Assembly (NCBI GenBank): GCA_958299035.1 | Contig: CATQJL010000223.1 | Span: 45,930,162 to 45,994,161, forward strand | Source: Cylicocyclus nassatus | Lineage: Eukaryota > Nematoda > Chromadorea > Rhabditida > Strongylidae | Direction of reading: 5' to 3' | Length of the DNA: 64,000 bases | Position numbers and translations under genes: made by a program | Shown: piece after piece, positions 23,378 through 36,221 of the stretch | How positions within the stretch are numbered: position 1 is the stretch's first letter | Layout: every line of letters begins with the position of its first letter | The notes under the pieces: generated by a model | Told to the model about the DNA's origin: nothing | The model's database searches: none | What the model saw: only the letters and a program-made list of their open reading frames with translations

Positions 23378-25966
23378 CTATGGCGCAAGCAATGACACTC
23401 TTTGATTCGAATCGAAAAAAGCTACCTGGCCACCATTCATCTTTCTGTAAGGGTCTTCATCACCAGGTTGTACGTACTGTCCCCCATGCATTGCTGCCAT
23501 TTGAGCATTTCCATTGCCAGAAGGTCCTTGCATAACGTCGTACTGACCGGCACCATTGTACTGCTAGATAAGAATCGACCATGTTACAGAAATCCTTTCG
23601 AAAGCTACGACGAAGTATTTTACCTTTCTACTGTTGACAAAGTAACCTTGTTGAAGCATATACACGTTATCCTGAGCAGATGGAGGTGCCCCTCCTCCTA
23701 TCTGCATACCACCCATCTGACTCGTCATTGCATTAACATCGTAAGCTAGAACAGAAAACTGTTGATGGGGAAAAACATTCGACAGAATACATTAGTTTGA
23801 CATTTACTCTAAGCAAGAAAAACTCACGCGAATATCCGGCCACTTGCTGAGGATATCCCATACCATAATTTACATATGGTGTTGGATACATCTGTGGCAT
23901 ACCTCCCATATTTCTCATGTAGTCATGGGGAGCTGTCATTGTGAACGGCTGGAAAAACTGTTCGATAGGACACGAGTAAGAAAGGCAACGAACACCCCTA
24001 CCTGACTAGGGTACATTCCGAGTTCAAAGCCCATGTCGCTCCTTTTTCGCGTGTTCTTCCTTCCTGTATCGGCCTGCTTTACCAGCAATGGAGTGGCATT
24101 GGGATCCATTCCTTCGATTAACTTTCCATTCAAAGCAGCTATGATTTCTTCGCATTTTTCCTAAAAGATGCATAAATTAGTCAATAACCATTTGGAATTC
24201 ACGCAAAGCACCTTCGAGTCCATCCTAGCAAAGCCAACACCTCGGGAATTTCCATCTGCATTTCGTAGTATCCGAGTCGAAATTACCATCCCATATGGGC
24301 TCAGAGCACTTTCCAACATTTGTTCGTTGAAATTCGGAGGAAGATTAGCAATGTAGAGGTTTGTCGGATCTTGTTCTTGTTGCTGAAGCTGCTTAAAAGT
24401 AAGATAAGATCAAACAAGCAACCGTTGACTGGGACAGATATCACTTTAAAAGTAGTATAAAATAACGCTGTAATCTATCTTCATCTTACTTTGGCCATCT
24501 GTGCTTGTATTCCGTTCTTTGTCAGCATCTCCACTGCGCGAGCGGCAGCTTCGCGACTTTCGAAATCCACAAAACCATATCCCTTGCATTGGTTAAGAGC
24601 TTTGTCCATAATAGCCTACAATTCATACTTTGAAATAACAGTGAATTGCAATATAGAAGAATTGCTCCTCCTAAGATTTTCTCGTCCAAAAATTTTTTAC
24701 TTAAAATAGAGAAAACTTCGCTATTATGCATGAGGCAGTTGCCAACGTTGACTCACTTTAGTTGAAGTGATAGTACCGTACTGCTGACACATCTTTCTGA
24801 GATCTTCATCAGTTGTGCTCGGACTAAGACCGCGTATGTACAAGTTGGTCTGAACAGAATATATTTCGGAAAGCCTCGGAGACACACATATATAAAATTG
24901 TTTTTTCTTTTTTTGAACATTGCGTAAGTCGTGCGGAGGAAGGTCTCATGCAAGCTATGGTTGAAAAGGGAATGAAGAAGTTTGTGGAGCCAGTAAAGCA
25001 TACTTCTGTCGAAGTTGGAAAATCAAGATAATGGTGATTACAATTACTAAGAGTTGCGGTTCTCCTCAACCTTCCTTGCTGCAAACAACACTCTTTTTTG
25101 TTCCCTTAACTGAGCATCTCAGCCCACAATAACTAACAACTGCAACCATAAAGCAACAAAATGCACGAGGAGTAACTTAGGATGTGAGATGGATAGTCCA
25201 GACTAGCATTTTGAGCAAACCACCGGTTTTTCAAAGTTATCTAGCGATAAGTATACAATGGATAGAATGTTTATGGCTACACAAGGCAATGAAAAAAATA
25301 AAGACGCGCAAAACCAAAAGCACCATCAAATTCTTTTACACACAAATTTCAAACAAATAAGAACGCTTACTGAGCTCAAAGGTGTACCATCCTGTAAAGG
25401 AGTGTCGTCTCTTGGTGGTGGAGCGTAGGCCGTTCGCGAGTCTACTCCCATTCGCATTCCTCCGCCGAACATGTTATTGTTTCCTGCTGATGGTCGACCC
25501 GAGCTCTAAAACAGATTTGTTGCAAATGCGGAGAAAAACGAAAGATGACCAGACTCATTCTCAATACTAGATTTCTAAAAAGACTTGTACTGTGATGTTA
25601 TGTTGGAAATCCTATACAGGAAAAAACAGCAGAAAGAAGCGAAGCAGTCAAACACGGTGTACAGACGGAGTGGAGAAAAAATCAATGCGATATGTGAATG
25701 CTCAGCACATGATCAGTGGTTAGAAAGAAAGGGATGCATTGACACCGCTGAGGAATGGGTCGCTACCACAAAAACAACGCAGCACCCATAGTAGAGCTGT
25801 TCAAACAATATTTTTACAACCTAGCTGCGACTTACACAAGATAGCAAGCATGAGAACTCACATATTGCTGAAAAGGATTCCTGTTTTGTTGTGCTTGTCC
25901 GTTTTGTGCCATTGTAGTGTAGCTGTTGTTTCCGTACTGTTGCTGCGGATTCTGACCTGGGGACAT
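23378..25966 (-). CDS. sup-26: RBMS/MSSP-type two-RRM RNA-binding protein, SUP-26 ortholog
   Basis: Exons in gene order: 25966-25862, 25505-25371, 24849-24757, 24615-24490, 24391-24212, 24160-24002, 23948-23828, 23745-23624 and 23563-23378. They join in frame to 408 residues, close to vertebrate RBMS proteins. RRM1 (about 82-155) has RNP2 LYIRGL and RNP1 [11 protein letters not shown]2 (about 163-240) has NLYIANLP and RGVGFARM. The linker [18 protein letters not shown] and the tail after RRM2, [11 protein letters not shown], are RBMS signatures. SUP-26 in C. elegans represses translation through 3' UTRs (tra-2, sex determination). The N-terminus is Gln-rich; the C-terminus is Tyr/Gly/Met-rich. 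A frame-compatible extension (GCEGWATRA) runs from the ATG back to a TTTCAG acceptor at 25998, so either a leader is spliced there or an upstream coding exon exists. The end uses an in-frame TAG; an alternative is splicing at 23425. Confidence 0.9.
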
Positions 25967-27850
25967 CGCTCGAGTCGCCCAGCCTTCGCAACCCCAACTG
26001 AAATCGCTATGTTGAGGAGTGTTTTAAGCATCACACCGTTTAATATCGCTATCACCACAACGTCAGTGCATAGCTATCATAGCGAAGGGAAAAGTGACTG
26101 CTTACTGACTCCCCCATATCAAAAACTGCTTGCTATCCGTGCAAAGTCTCAAATTATTCCAGGAGGCCGCAGCTTCCCACGTCAGAGATAGCGATAGGAC
26201 AAAAGACGACTCTAGCGCCAAATAGTAACTGTGATAGCGATTGGTCAAGTGCAACGCAGCGCCGATCAAGCCACAAACAACGGGTCAGTAGGTTGTCGGT
26301 GCTGAGGCGCATGACCCACGGAGCGCAGAGAAAGAGAGCAGTCGGGGCAAAAGAGAGGCACCGGAACACGCTGCGAATTAGGGAAAACTAACGAACAGAG
26401 GCCGATCTCACCTGAGAGGAGGAGGAGGATCTGGTGAAGCTGAGGAGAAAAGTGCACTTGTAGCAACCTCTCGCGATGAACTCTTTCAAGATCGAGCACT
26501 GCAAAAGGAACATAGTGGGTGACTCATACCTCTGACCTAACACAGCAAGAAAAATATACGCGATGTAGTCCTTCGTAAGAAGGCTCAAAGTCACGTGATT
26601 AAGTAGCATAAAATCCTTTAAAGTTCAAAAAAGTACTTCAGTTCTTTGAAGAGGCGGTTATCATCCAAAATCTCCTATGAAAAAAAGACACTAAGAAAAT
26701 AAGCTTTCAAACATGACAGTGCAATGTGAATCGTCAGATAGGAAGCACTACTGTTCACGTCATAACAGCACAAATGACGAAATCACAAATACTGAAGCAT
26801 GATGATTCACCAGCAAGTAAACAAGCCTATATGCCTGTGGATTTTCAAGAAATTAGATCAAAAGAATGAATGATCGATAGCAATATGCGCCATTTCTACG
26901 ACGACGTCTAGGATGTGGGATGGGTAAGAAGTGCTATGTGGGACAATGGGCTTTTTGCCGTGCAATGAAAGGGTGTCCCCAATAACCGAAAAGTCGCCGA
27001 ATACAAAAATCGCACAGCGAAAAAGGTCGCGCACAGTTGTTCGGAATAGGAACTGACAAGAGGTCGACGACCAAACGTGTTTTGCTGCTACTCACGACTA
27101 AGTGGAGAATGGACATAAGCTGCAAGAACAGCGCAGGAATTCTATCGGGAAGTTGCAGTTTGTGGACTCTAGCACCAAAAATATTTCAAGAGGATGAAAC
27201 ACCTTGCTGTCACTCTATACTGACAGGAAGTTTACAAAAGCGACGTTAATAAATATAATAACCATCTCCCAAGAATAATTGACACTCACATTTGCAAATT
27301 ATTTACTATCATCTACGCAAGAGCTATGCGCATGTCATTCGTAACGTATACGAACCTGCACACTGCACGCGGCAACCGACGACATCTCACAGCAAAACAA
27401 AATGTGCTTGCGTACTACTATATCATGTTCATCCAGTCAAGCTTAATGAAAGAAGAAAAGAAGAAACCCTAAAATTTGATGGATTCTAATTAGAAAAGCC
27501 GTGATGTAGCGCATGCAGTGCAGTCGACGTATTAAGTTAGAAATGATTCGATGATAACTGAAAAAGGGCAGTCTAAGTCGGATGAGGCCTTGGTTATGCA
27601 ATAACACTATGACAATGTTGAAATTGCCAGCCAAAAGCATGATGACTCAACAGTTGTCGAAAGATGGAAGGATGCCCTGGAGATTGTGAAAAAGACAGAG
27701 CTTTAAAAAAAAGGAATTATTGAGTGAGAGTAAGTCGAGATGAAAATAGACTTGTTCTAGGTCTGCTCATAATTGCGAATCTTTGGGCTGAATTGATTGA
27801 AAGGCTGGAAGAGGAATCCGGAAGCAGGAGGGCTGGTGTATACGAGGGGC
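25967..27850. other. 5' region of the sup-26-like gene
   Basis: No exon supported. A TGACTCAT site lies at 26520-26527 and TGACTCA at 27643-27649. Any upstream sup-26 exon or promoter would lie here or further right. Confidence 0.35.
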
Positions 27851-29940
27851 GAGGTTTCGATTGCAGCGCTACAAAAGGGAAATCCGCCAGCGGCTTGATT
27901 TGGCGGCAACGCTCAAACACCGAACAGTGTGTGTGGCTGGTACAAACCAACACACAACACGTGTTGTGCACATGCTTCGGCTCTCAAACCCGAACACGCG
28001 TCCGGCTGTCAACAACAAACAATACAGTCGCAGTCACCCGCGCCTGACCCACCCAGCCGTTGTGCCGAAATTGTGGGGAGGGGGGGGGGGGGGAAGCAGC
28101 TGCAGCAGCCGGACTTGCAGCTCGCGCCAACCCAGAGTGCAACGAAATGCAAAGTCCACAAGCACGCGCGAGTGCGCGTGCTGCTGATAAGCGCCCGCAA
28201 CGAACCGCGGAACGGCCGGCGGCGACGCCGTGGTCAGCGGCCCCCGGAAAAACTGATAGGTGGCATGGGATTTCCATTTGAAACCAGTCAAAAGAAGCCT
28301 TGTTACAGAAATGGAGTCGTACAGACTGCGAATCTTTTATGAACAGCAATTTCGGGGGGAAAAAGAGTCACAAAACTTCTCTTCACCAATCTCGATAATA
28401 TCACTCTACTTCTGGTAAGCTGCTATATCGTTTGCATTTGAAGATCGGTGTATCTTAGCGCCTTCAACGAGGTTTGCATAAACATTATGTCCATGACATT
28501 ATGTCCAATTCGAACTAAGCATCTTCTGTCCATATCTTTTACGTTATGCTATCTTTATACCTAATATTCGTACCCAATTCTTAGTCATTTCTTGCTTCTT
28601 TCAGCAGAAGTTTCGATGGTTTACCGCTGATAAATGCTGTGCAACGGACTTGGGCAAAAAGTTTTTTTGATCAAGTACAAAGCAAAATGGTTAGCCTGGA
28701 CAGATAGCAAAAGGAAAAAAACGGATAAACGACAAGAGAGAGTTTTGTGAAAAAAAAGTTTTTGCAGAGCACAGATTTCAGCTGTCTTCCTGCACAGCAT
28801 CATTAGAGCAGAACATATCCGATCCGACAAGAAAGGATAAAAGGCGCTATGTAATCCGTGATTCTAAATGCCTTATTCATTTTGGTTACGTGGGTACCGC
28901 TGAATCACCAAAAACTAGCCACATAGCTTGAAAGAGTTGTCTTGTTCTTTATGAAGCTTTGAGAGGTTACAGCAAGCTTATACTTCAGAAAATTCTTCCA
29001 CACGATAACATTGCAATTCGAATGAGATAACAAATCAATAGGTCTTTTTTCGCAGAATAAAAAAGCCAACAACACTTCCAACCATTCAAAATTCTGACTT
29101 GATGTTATGCGTCTATTGGACTATTACAGAAGGCAACAGTGTGGTAGTGATTTCGAAGAATCTACAACATTATACAGGTGGAGAAGGAGATTGGAACGAG
29201 TCACGACAAGCCTGTGGAACAACTGCTTTCCGTTTTTTGGCCGTGCGCCGGAACGGGATGATTAACGACGCGGCCAATCAATCGATTCACGAGCCGCTCC
29301 ACCGACGGGCAGCCGCCGCTGGGATGCACAGGTATGCACGGACGGGAACGGGACGGTGTTTGACAAGAAGGACAAACGCGACGCTGCGGCAGCGCAGTGG
29401 TCAGCGCAGACGCACGCACCAATGCTTGGAAATTCAAGTGGACAATTCAATGATTGGGATGGGTTAGTGGAATAGGAGGGGAATGCAAAGTCTCCTTTAC
29501 GATTTAGTAGCAGAAAGACATACTATGGAGCTTTAGAAGCTGCTGATGCAAGCTATCTGAGAGTTGGAGCTGTGCCAAGAAACGCCGCCAACACAAGTGC
29601 AGCAAAACAGTGGAAAGCGGTTCTGGCAGCGCGCCAATGAACCTCGTGAGCACTACCCAGGAAGACCAAATAGCGATGCCCAAAGAAAACAACAGCCAGA
29701 GAAATAGCGTATAAATTGTGGAGACGCGGTCGGTGCTCATGCGCGAGACAGCGCGTGATTGCGGAGGGTCACGATCGCGCTATGAAGGATGCGCCGCGAC
29801 GACGGAGACGCAGACAGCAGACGCGGAGGTCAGGCGGACGGCGCTGCCGGCCTGGCACCGCGCCAAGCCACGCCTCTTCCCGGCAATGTTGTGTCGAATC
29901 GTACGGGACGGACAGACGGCCACAACTCATTCAGACAAGG
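27851..29940. promoter_or_regulatory. GC-rich patches, possible distal promoter region
   Basis: Three patches (about 27860-28260, 29200-29420, 29710-29930) are markedly more GC- and CpG-rich than the surrounding AT-rich DNA. A G14 run lies at 28080-28093. CCAAT occurs at 29275. They could mark alternative first exons or promoters of the minus-strand sup-26-like gene. The open frames here are not convincing proteins. Confidence 0.25.
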
Positions 29941-30538
29941 GGAGGGATGTGTGCGTCTGCGGATAATACCGCGTTGACAGTATGGGTTGCACTAATCGAG
30001 AATCGTCACCGAGGAAAGACTAGTCCTAGACGGAGGTGGGTGCACATAAAATGAAGTGGCTTGAGCTCTAATGATGAAAGATGCTCGGACAAGCCGTTCG
30101 CACCCGCTTCACAATATGTACCGACTGCATCCGTCAGGCATTAGCCTTTACAGGGTCAAGGAGTTACCTTGCAACTAATGGAGAAAACGGACTTCACTGA
30201 CTACGACGAGATACCAACACACTCTGTACCTGACCCAAACTTGAGTATCTCACCTAGAGTGGGCAACGAAGCGATACTTTGGGATAGTTTTCCGAAAACT
30301 GCATGTCTTACTGCTGGAAATCTATTGAGGAGCATGCAATAGCAGCTCAGAGCTCCAAAATGAAGATTGGCAATACATAGAAAGCACTCAATATTCACTT
30401 ATTGTTAGATCCTCGTCAAACATCTGCTATCGTGTACTGAATGTGCAGAAACTTAAGATATTATACGTAGCGGTTTTCTGCTTCCATGTTTTTGTCCTTT
30501 CTACGTCTTTCTATGGCTCTGGCTGCGGATCTATTATA

Positions 30539-31174
30539 CAGGGTGTCCCAGAAAATGTGAATACTGTTTGGCCGTTAATAATTCCCCTGCTTTCATACCT
30601 CTTGCCGGGCCTGAGGTGCCATTCTGTAGAGCGAGGTCCGACGTAGATCCACAGTATGGACCAAATCGTCAATCATCATTACTGAAGGTTTTTAGAAAGT
30701 GAAAGCGGTTTCTGCTTCAGAATGAAAACCAAACAAGCCAGAAACTCTTGTGCTGGACTAATCGAAGCCACTAATTCTAAATATAAAATCTGGACTTCAC
30801 TGTTTTGCTTCTTTAATAAGTTATTTCAGGTTCAAGGTAACATTTGTTGTCCCAATGTAATTGTAGTTACACCATTAAAAGAGTTCAAAAAAGTAGTGAA
30901 AATCGTGTAGTGAAGTCAGCAAGCCTGAAAACCTTGCTACACAAAATTCCGTTTTTTTTGGAATTTGTCCATCAAAAGGCCTATTCCACAGTGGCGCTTT
31001 ATGCCAAAAGTTCATACCGTAATCCTACAATAATGAAGAGTGTTTGATCATTGGTTCATACTGTAAATCTAAGTTGAACCATGCTTTACAGAATGATACC
31101 TCAAGCTCGACGAAACAGGGAAACAAGGGAGTTATCAACGATCAAACAGTGTTCGCATTTTTTGGGACAACCTG
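30539..31174. mobile_element. 636-bp TA-flanked fold-back, CAGGGTGTCCCA family, copy 1
   Basis: Left end CAGGGTGTCCCAGAAAAT and right end ...TTTTTTGGGACAACCTG are inverted, with TA at 30537-30538 and 31175-31176. Inner arms (GAGGTGCCATTCTGTAGAG versus TTACAGAATGATACCTC) also pair. Mariner-type MITE by its TA target. No transposase. Confidence 0.75.
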
Positions 31175-31176
31175 TA

Positions 31177-32229
31177 CTAGGTTGGCCCAAAAAATGTTCG
31201 TTTGCACCATTTTCAAGAATTCATACTTCGTGATTTCTCAGAGGATTCGGAAGAGGAGTTATGCGCCTTACATCCGTACTTGAAGTCACTTCTAATGCGC
31301 ACAAAATGCTGAGATAGAAGCGCAGAATAAAATCACTACTTGTAAGTTCCATTTTTTCTTCTGTAGAGTCGTCAAAGCAGTTGGTATTCCAAGTTTATGA
31401 CCCGCTCTTCTTATCTGAGTAAAATTCTCGTTTAATGATCTTTTCTATAAAAAGTTACAATTTTCGAGCAGGCTTAATACGGCAACTAGATTTCTTCCGC
31501 ATTTCTCTAAAAAATCAAAACTTTGCATTGAAACGCTCAGTTAGCTTTGCTTGGATGAAAAAAAGCCATAACATTTACATTACTAAACGCTCCGATTTCT
31601 TGTGCAAGTTTCAGATTTTTGGCAATTCTACAAAAAAAATCGAAAATTTAGAAATCTTTACAATACTGCTGTCTCCCAAATTATGGGCGCAATAGAATGG
31701 GCTTCAGGTGCTGATGTAAAGCGCGTCTCCGAGTTCTACCCAATTTGTATTACTGGCTAGACTTTGAGTTCATGTTTTGCTTTCTTTCTTTTTAATGGCG
31801 TGCGTTGAGTGCACGTAATATTGAATAAAGATGAATAATTAATTACCCTGGCTGTGCTCAAAGGCACTATCCATCCTGAGTTAAGGATCTTAAGCTTTTG
31901 GCAGCATACACTAGTAGGGTCCCCCCCTCCCCCAAGCCAATGCCCAAGTCCCGGCGCAAAACACTTCGGAAGCGATTCGCTCCGGAACAACGAAGAGAGC
32001 AGAGGATCCTTAGGCTGCAGCGCCCCCTCCAGTAATGGCCGCCCACCCGTGCCCGCTCATCCAATCGCCGTTCTGGCCTTGTTTTGAGTTTTTGGTATTG
32101 GAGCCCCATGCCTGTCTAGCTGTCGACATGCTGTATGGCCTCACGTTCATCTACATGCTGCAATAATCTGCTCACTTCTCATTTTTCTGTTGAAGTATCC
32201 TCTCTGGTTCAATAAAAGGCCAATGAGGA
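31177..32229. other. Intergenic
   Basis: Starts with TAGGTTGGCCCAAAAAATG, which resembles a mariner-type end and partly mirrors the element on its left, but no mate was found. No exon supported. Confidence 0.35.
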
Positions 32230-33440
32230 CAGTTCTTTCGTTTTGTTTCTCGAAATATTGGTTTTTTACTATAGGTTTTTAAGGAGCTGGTAGGCCTCTA
32301 TATTTTTTTTTCAAAAACGGTGCATTGGCGTTTCATAGAGCAGATCTCCCCGCAAGCGGCTCGTAGAACACGATTGTAGGGATTCGTAGGACAGTGCCCC
32401 TCATAGCAGTTATTTCTCATGACACCGGTCTGCGAGAGGTCCATAGGGCATTCAAATTGTAATTAACGGTCGCTGTCTGTAGACGGCCCATAGGGCGATT
32501 CTTTCTTAAATATGGGTTTGAAGGGGCTGGCAGCCCTTTCTGAAAAATCAGTTTCGTGTAAGGCAATTACTTTTTCTATAAACATCGGTCTTCTGTTTTT
32601 TTTTCAAAATATTGGTTTATGGGGACAGGTAGGGCGGTTTTTCCTTGAAAAGTTGGTTTCTAACTGGTTCTTAGAACATTTTTTGCGGATTTGAGAGTTT
32701 GTAGGGCAGTGCTTTTTTGAAAGATCGGTCTGTGTGCAGTGCACAGGCACCCTTTTCTCGAAGTCTCGAAGGGCGGTCCGTAAGCGGCCCATAGGGCATT
32801 TTTTTTCAGTATAATAGAAGCTCACAGGGCAGTTCTTTGAAATGTATTTTTTTAAGTTTGTTAATTTGTAAGCAGCCCACAGGACAGCACTTCCCCAATA
32901 TAATGGGGAAGTGCTGTCCTGTGGGCTGCTTACACACTTACGTCTGTAAGTGACCTATAGGGTAGATGATTCTTTTGATAATTGATTATAGTTTTGCAGG
33001 AGCCCAAAGGGTATTTTTTTCTTGAAACGGCTGAACCAGTCCACGGTTATAGACGTAATTTTGGTTTTTAAAATGCTGGTTTATGGGGAGACCTTTTATG
33101 GCAGTTATGCCCCAAAATATTGTTTGTAAGTCTCGAAGGGTACAGCCAAAATAACATTCTGTAGACGGCCATAGGGGAGTTTTCCTTCTCAAGCTGGGTA
33201 GGAGACTTATAGAGTTGTTTTTCGAATATTGGCTGGTAAGCAAATCACACTTTTTCCTTCTTATAAATTGTCATAAATATCGGTCTGTGGGCGGCTTGTA
33301 GGGCAGTCTCTTTCTTCTGTAGGAAAGTTCCCATGTATATCGCTCTATCGGCGGTTTGTGCAGCGTTCTTTACAAAAAAGATATAGGAGGTTGTGGAGCG
33401 TTCTTTACAAAAAAGATCTGTAAATGGCTGAGGGCATAAG
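32230..33440. repeat. Degenerate minisatellite, ~60-bp unit
   Basis: The phrase GTAAGCGGCCCATAGGGCAG, or a mutated form, recurs about every 50-80 bases. It is separated by TTCTTTCTTGAAATATTGGT-like spacers. Copies occur near 32360, 32420, 32480, 32700, 32780, 32820, 32870, 33170, 33290 and 33350. There is no coding frame. Confidence 0.7.
32868..32933. repeat. Perfect 30-bp inverted repeat with 6-base loop
   Basis: GTAAGCAGCCCACAGGACAG... (32868-32897) is followed by ATATAA and then its exact reverse complement (32904-32933). It is embedded in the degenerate minisatellite, whose neighbouring units are far from identical. Confidence 0.9.
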
Positions 33441-34029
33441 AAAACAAGAGAATTTATTTTGGTCAAATTTTCTGAGAACTAAGGTATTTTTTGAGTGAGT
33501 CTTTTGTACGATACATCCGTTTTGAGGTTGACTGCTTTCGAGGTGACTTTAAAGGAGATTGTCAGGAAAATTTGGCCAAGATGATTTATAGATGGCGAGT
33601 CAGAAGTTCAGAATTCGCAAGATATTATGATAAGATAGCGCTAGCAAATGTCATGATCATGGTCTATCATGGGTTTTCATTTGAAAAGAAGACCTTGTTT
33701 TCATGATTCGATCTTCGTCATAATTTCATATAATGTCAGCTGAAGGGCTCCTTAAAAGTCACCTGATAAAAGGCATGGTGAGGGGAAATCTTATTTTAGG
33801 AATGAATCTGTGGAGAGGTTTCCATGGGAGGGCATAATATTTAAAAAAAACCTATCAACTTTTTGTTCTCAAATTCTCGTACGGTTGCGATAGGACTTTC
33901 GAGAAATATTGAATGATTTGTAGAATCTCGGCGTTTGCGATACTCCCTCATAAACTGGGTTTCCACATGTAGCTCCAAGAAAAGGTATAAAATGTAGAGA
34001 GATTCGTGGTCACAGCTAGGCGGCTAATA

Positions 34030-34076
34030 AATTGCTTGCCCCTGCCAAATTATTAGCGGCCCATAGGGTCGCTAGT
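34030..34076 (+). mobile_element. Helitron-like 3' end
   Basis: GCGGCCCATAGGGTCGC can form a hairpin and is followed by CTAGT (34072-34076). The hairpin word is the minisatellite unit of 32230-33440, so the array may be the inside of this element. The 5' end was not located. A near-identical end occurs at 62468-62493. Confidence 0.45.
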
Positions 34077-34208
34077 CATGTCAAAGTTCCATATCAAATG
34101 GCCGTACATCACCGAAGCATAGTAGTGATTTGCAGTTTTGTTATTTCTAACTAAACACTCTGTTAAAAGTAGAGTCTTTCGCATATGTTGCATGTGCAAG
34201 TTTACGTA

Positions 34209-35830
34209 TTGGATTGTTCGGAAACTAATGCAGGTTTTGAATTTCAAACGCAATAAGTCATACACTTCTCATTTCAAGTAGGTTGCAAAACATCATTCGA
34301 TAAAACAAAGCAAGCTCTGCAAGATGGCAATCTTCCTTTAGCAACAGCTCTGATCCACCACGAGTTTCGAGCCAAAAACTAAAAAGATTCAAATGCCCGA
34401 AAAATTGCGAAAAATCGTAACTCAGTTTATAAAAATCCTACAAAATTCTAACTTGCTCACGTAAACAATACTATAGGTCATCTATATACGCCGTTGCCGT
34501 ATTTTATTCTCTGCTAGCAATCAAGAAACGAAACTTTTCGTGTGCATTTGCCAAAGTGCTGCTGTGCCTTTCCCACATAAGTAGTTGTACAGGGTGTCCC
34601 AAAAGTGAGTACACACGTTTCAATCACCAATATCTCTCTTCCCAATGAGTCTTTTTTTGCCAGTCACGTACCATTCTGTAGAGGAGGCTTCAACTTAGAT
34701 TCATATATTGATCGACTCACCGATCGCCATTCGTTACTGTGGAATTACGGTAAGAACTTCCAGCATGTGGAATCATTGAGAAATATGCCATCTGACAAAA
34801 TTCTTTTCAAAAAATCTGAAATATTATATACTAGGGTTTTCGCGCACCATGATTCCACTACACAACTTTTTACGAGTGTTTAGCTTTTTTGACGGTGAAA
34901 TCACATTTCTGACAAATACTGGGGATTCGGTTATTACGGTTTAACTGGGATAACTTTGGAAAGAAGCATCACAGTAAAGTGGAAATTTCATATTCGAAAT
35001 CAGCGGCTTCTACAACCATAGCACAAGGGTATTCGGCTCGATTGATTTTGTTCCAAGGCAGAATATGGCTTTCAATGGCCTAAAATTCTTGTCGAAGTTC
35101 CTACAGTAATCCTACAGTAATGAATGCGAACGGTCATTCGCTCAATACAATATATCTAAGTTGAAGCATCCTCTACAGAATGGTACTCGAAAGGCGGAAA
35201 AAGACGAAGAGAGAGGAGAGATATCAACGATTAAAAAGTGTGTACTTACTTTCGAGACACCCTGTATATGCGAACCTGTAGAAGTACACACGTAAATTTC
35301 CAGCTCTCTACAAGCTTTAGTTCTCGAGAAATTTGAATTTTAGCTTGGACCACATGACTAGGGAAAACTGTATTCGATATTTCTCGAAAACTAAAGCCTG
35401 TAGAGAGCTGCAAATTTACGTTTGTACTTCTACATGTGTGTAGTATACAACTACTTATGTGGAAACCGCACAACACTACTTTGGCAAATGCACAAAAATT
35501 TCCGTTTTCTTGATTTTCAACATGGAAAAAAATACAACAACGGCGTTTACACAGATGCCTTATGTGGATTGTTTACGTGAGCAAGTTAGAATTTTTGTAG
35601 GATTTTTATGAACTGTGTTACGATTTGTCTCCATTTTTCGGGCAGTTGAATCTTTTTAGTTTTTGGCGCGAAACTCGTGGTGGATCAGAGCTGTTGCTAA
35701 AGCAAAACAGCCATCTTGTAGAGCTTGCTTTGCTCTATCGAATGGTGTTTTGCATCCTACTTAGAAATGAGAATTGCATGACTTATTGTGGTTGAAATTC
35801 AAAACCTGCATTGATTTCCGGACAACCCAA
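34209..35830. mobile_element. Mariner-like long palindrome carrying a nested element
   Basis: Ends TTGGATTGTTCGGAAACTAA and TTGGGTTGTCCGGAAATCAA (read inward) resemble mariner terminal repeats and are flanked by TA at 34207-34208 and 35831-35832. Arms of about 380-460 bp pair along their length and meet near 35360. The left arm is interrupted by the element at 34590-35264; removing that insert makes the arms continuous. No transposase. Confidence 0.8.
34590..35264. mobile_element. CAGGGTGTCCCA family, copy 2, nested insertion
   Basis: Ends CAGGGTGTCCCAAAAGTGAG and CAGGGTGTCTCGAAAGTAAG (read inward), with TA at 34588-34589 and 35265-35266. Inner arms pair (TACCATTCTGTAGAGGAGGC). It is the same family as 30539-31174 and inserted into a TA of the older 34209-35830 element. 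Confidence 0.85.
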
Positions 35831-36221
35831 TAATTTCATGTTTGACTCCGGTGTAATTCAAAAGATTTTAATGAATGTCTTCATAGGTTCCACTCAAAAC
35901 TGAGAGTATTGTCAAGCCCTGAACTTTGTGAATAATCTCTTGCAAAAAAAAGTTCACGCAACTCCCTCTATAAAGACGTTGGGTAGAGAAAGACAAATTC
36001 AGATTCAGCGTTGCATGTTGCATCCGACGATATGCGGCGTTTGGAGATGATCATTCGGATTCGCGATCACTCCTTTTTGAAGAAGAAGTTGATGTGCTTG
36101 AAGATATGTTGGTATTTCCAGGCAGCATGAGTTATTTGATATGCAAACACTTGCAAAATGATCTCGCATGATTGAGTTTTTCAGTATTATAGATGACGAA
36201 CTTCAGAATGTTCCTAAACTA

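Noticed and set aside
28034..28349. Ala/Pro-rich minus-strand frame of 121 codons
   Set aside because: It spans a G14 run in a GC-rich patch. No splice support or recognisable domain.
29504..29740. 78-codon hydrophobic minus-strand frame starting MSTDRVST
   Set aside because: Could be a small membrane protein, but there is no homology that I recognise and no exon partner. It may be 5' UTR of the sup-26-like gene.
31176..31200. TAGGTTGGCCCAAAAAATG as a separate mariner end
   Set aside because: No matching inverted end was found. It may be a mirror of the adjacent element's terminus.
32230..33440. Regularly spaced repeats considered as a CRISPR-like array
   Set aside because: Units are degenerate, spacing varies, and the genome is eukaryotic.
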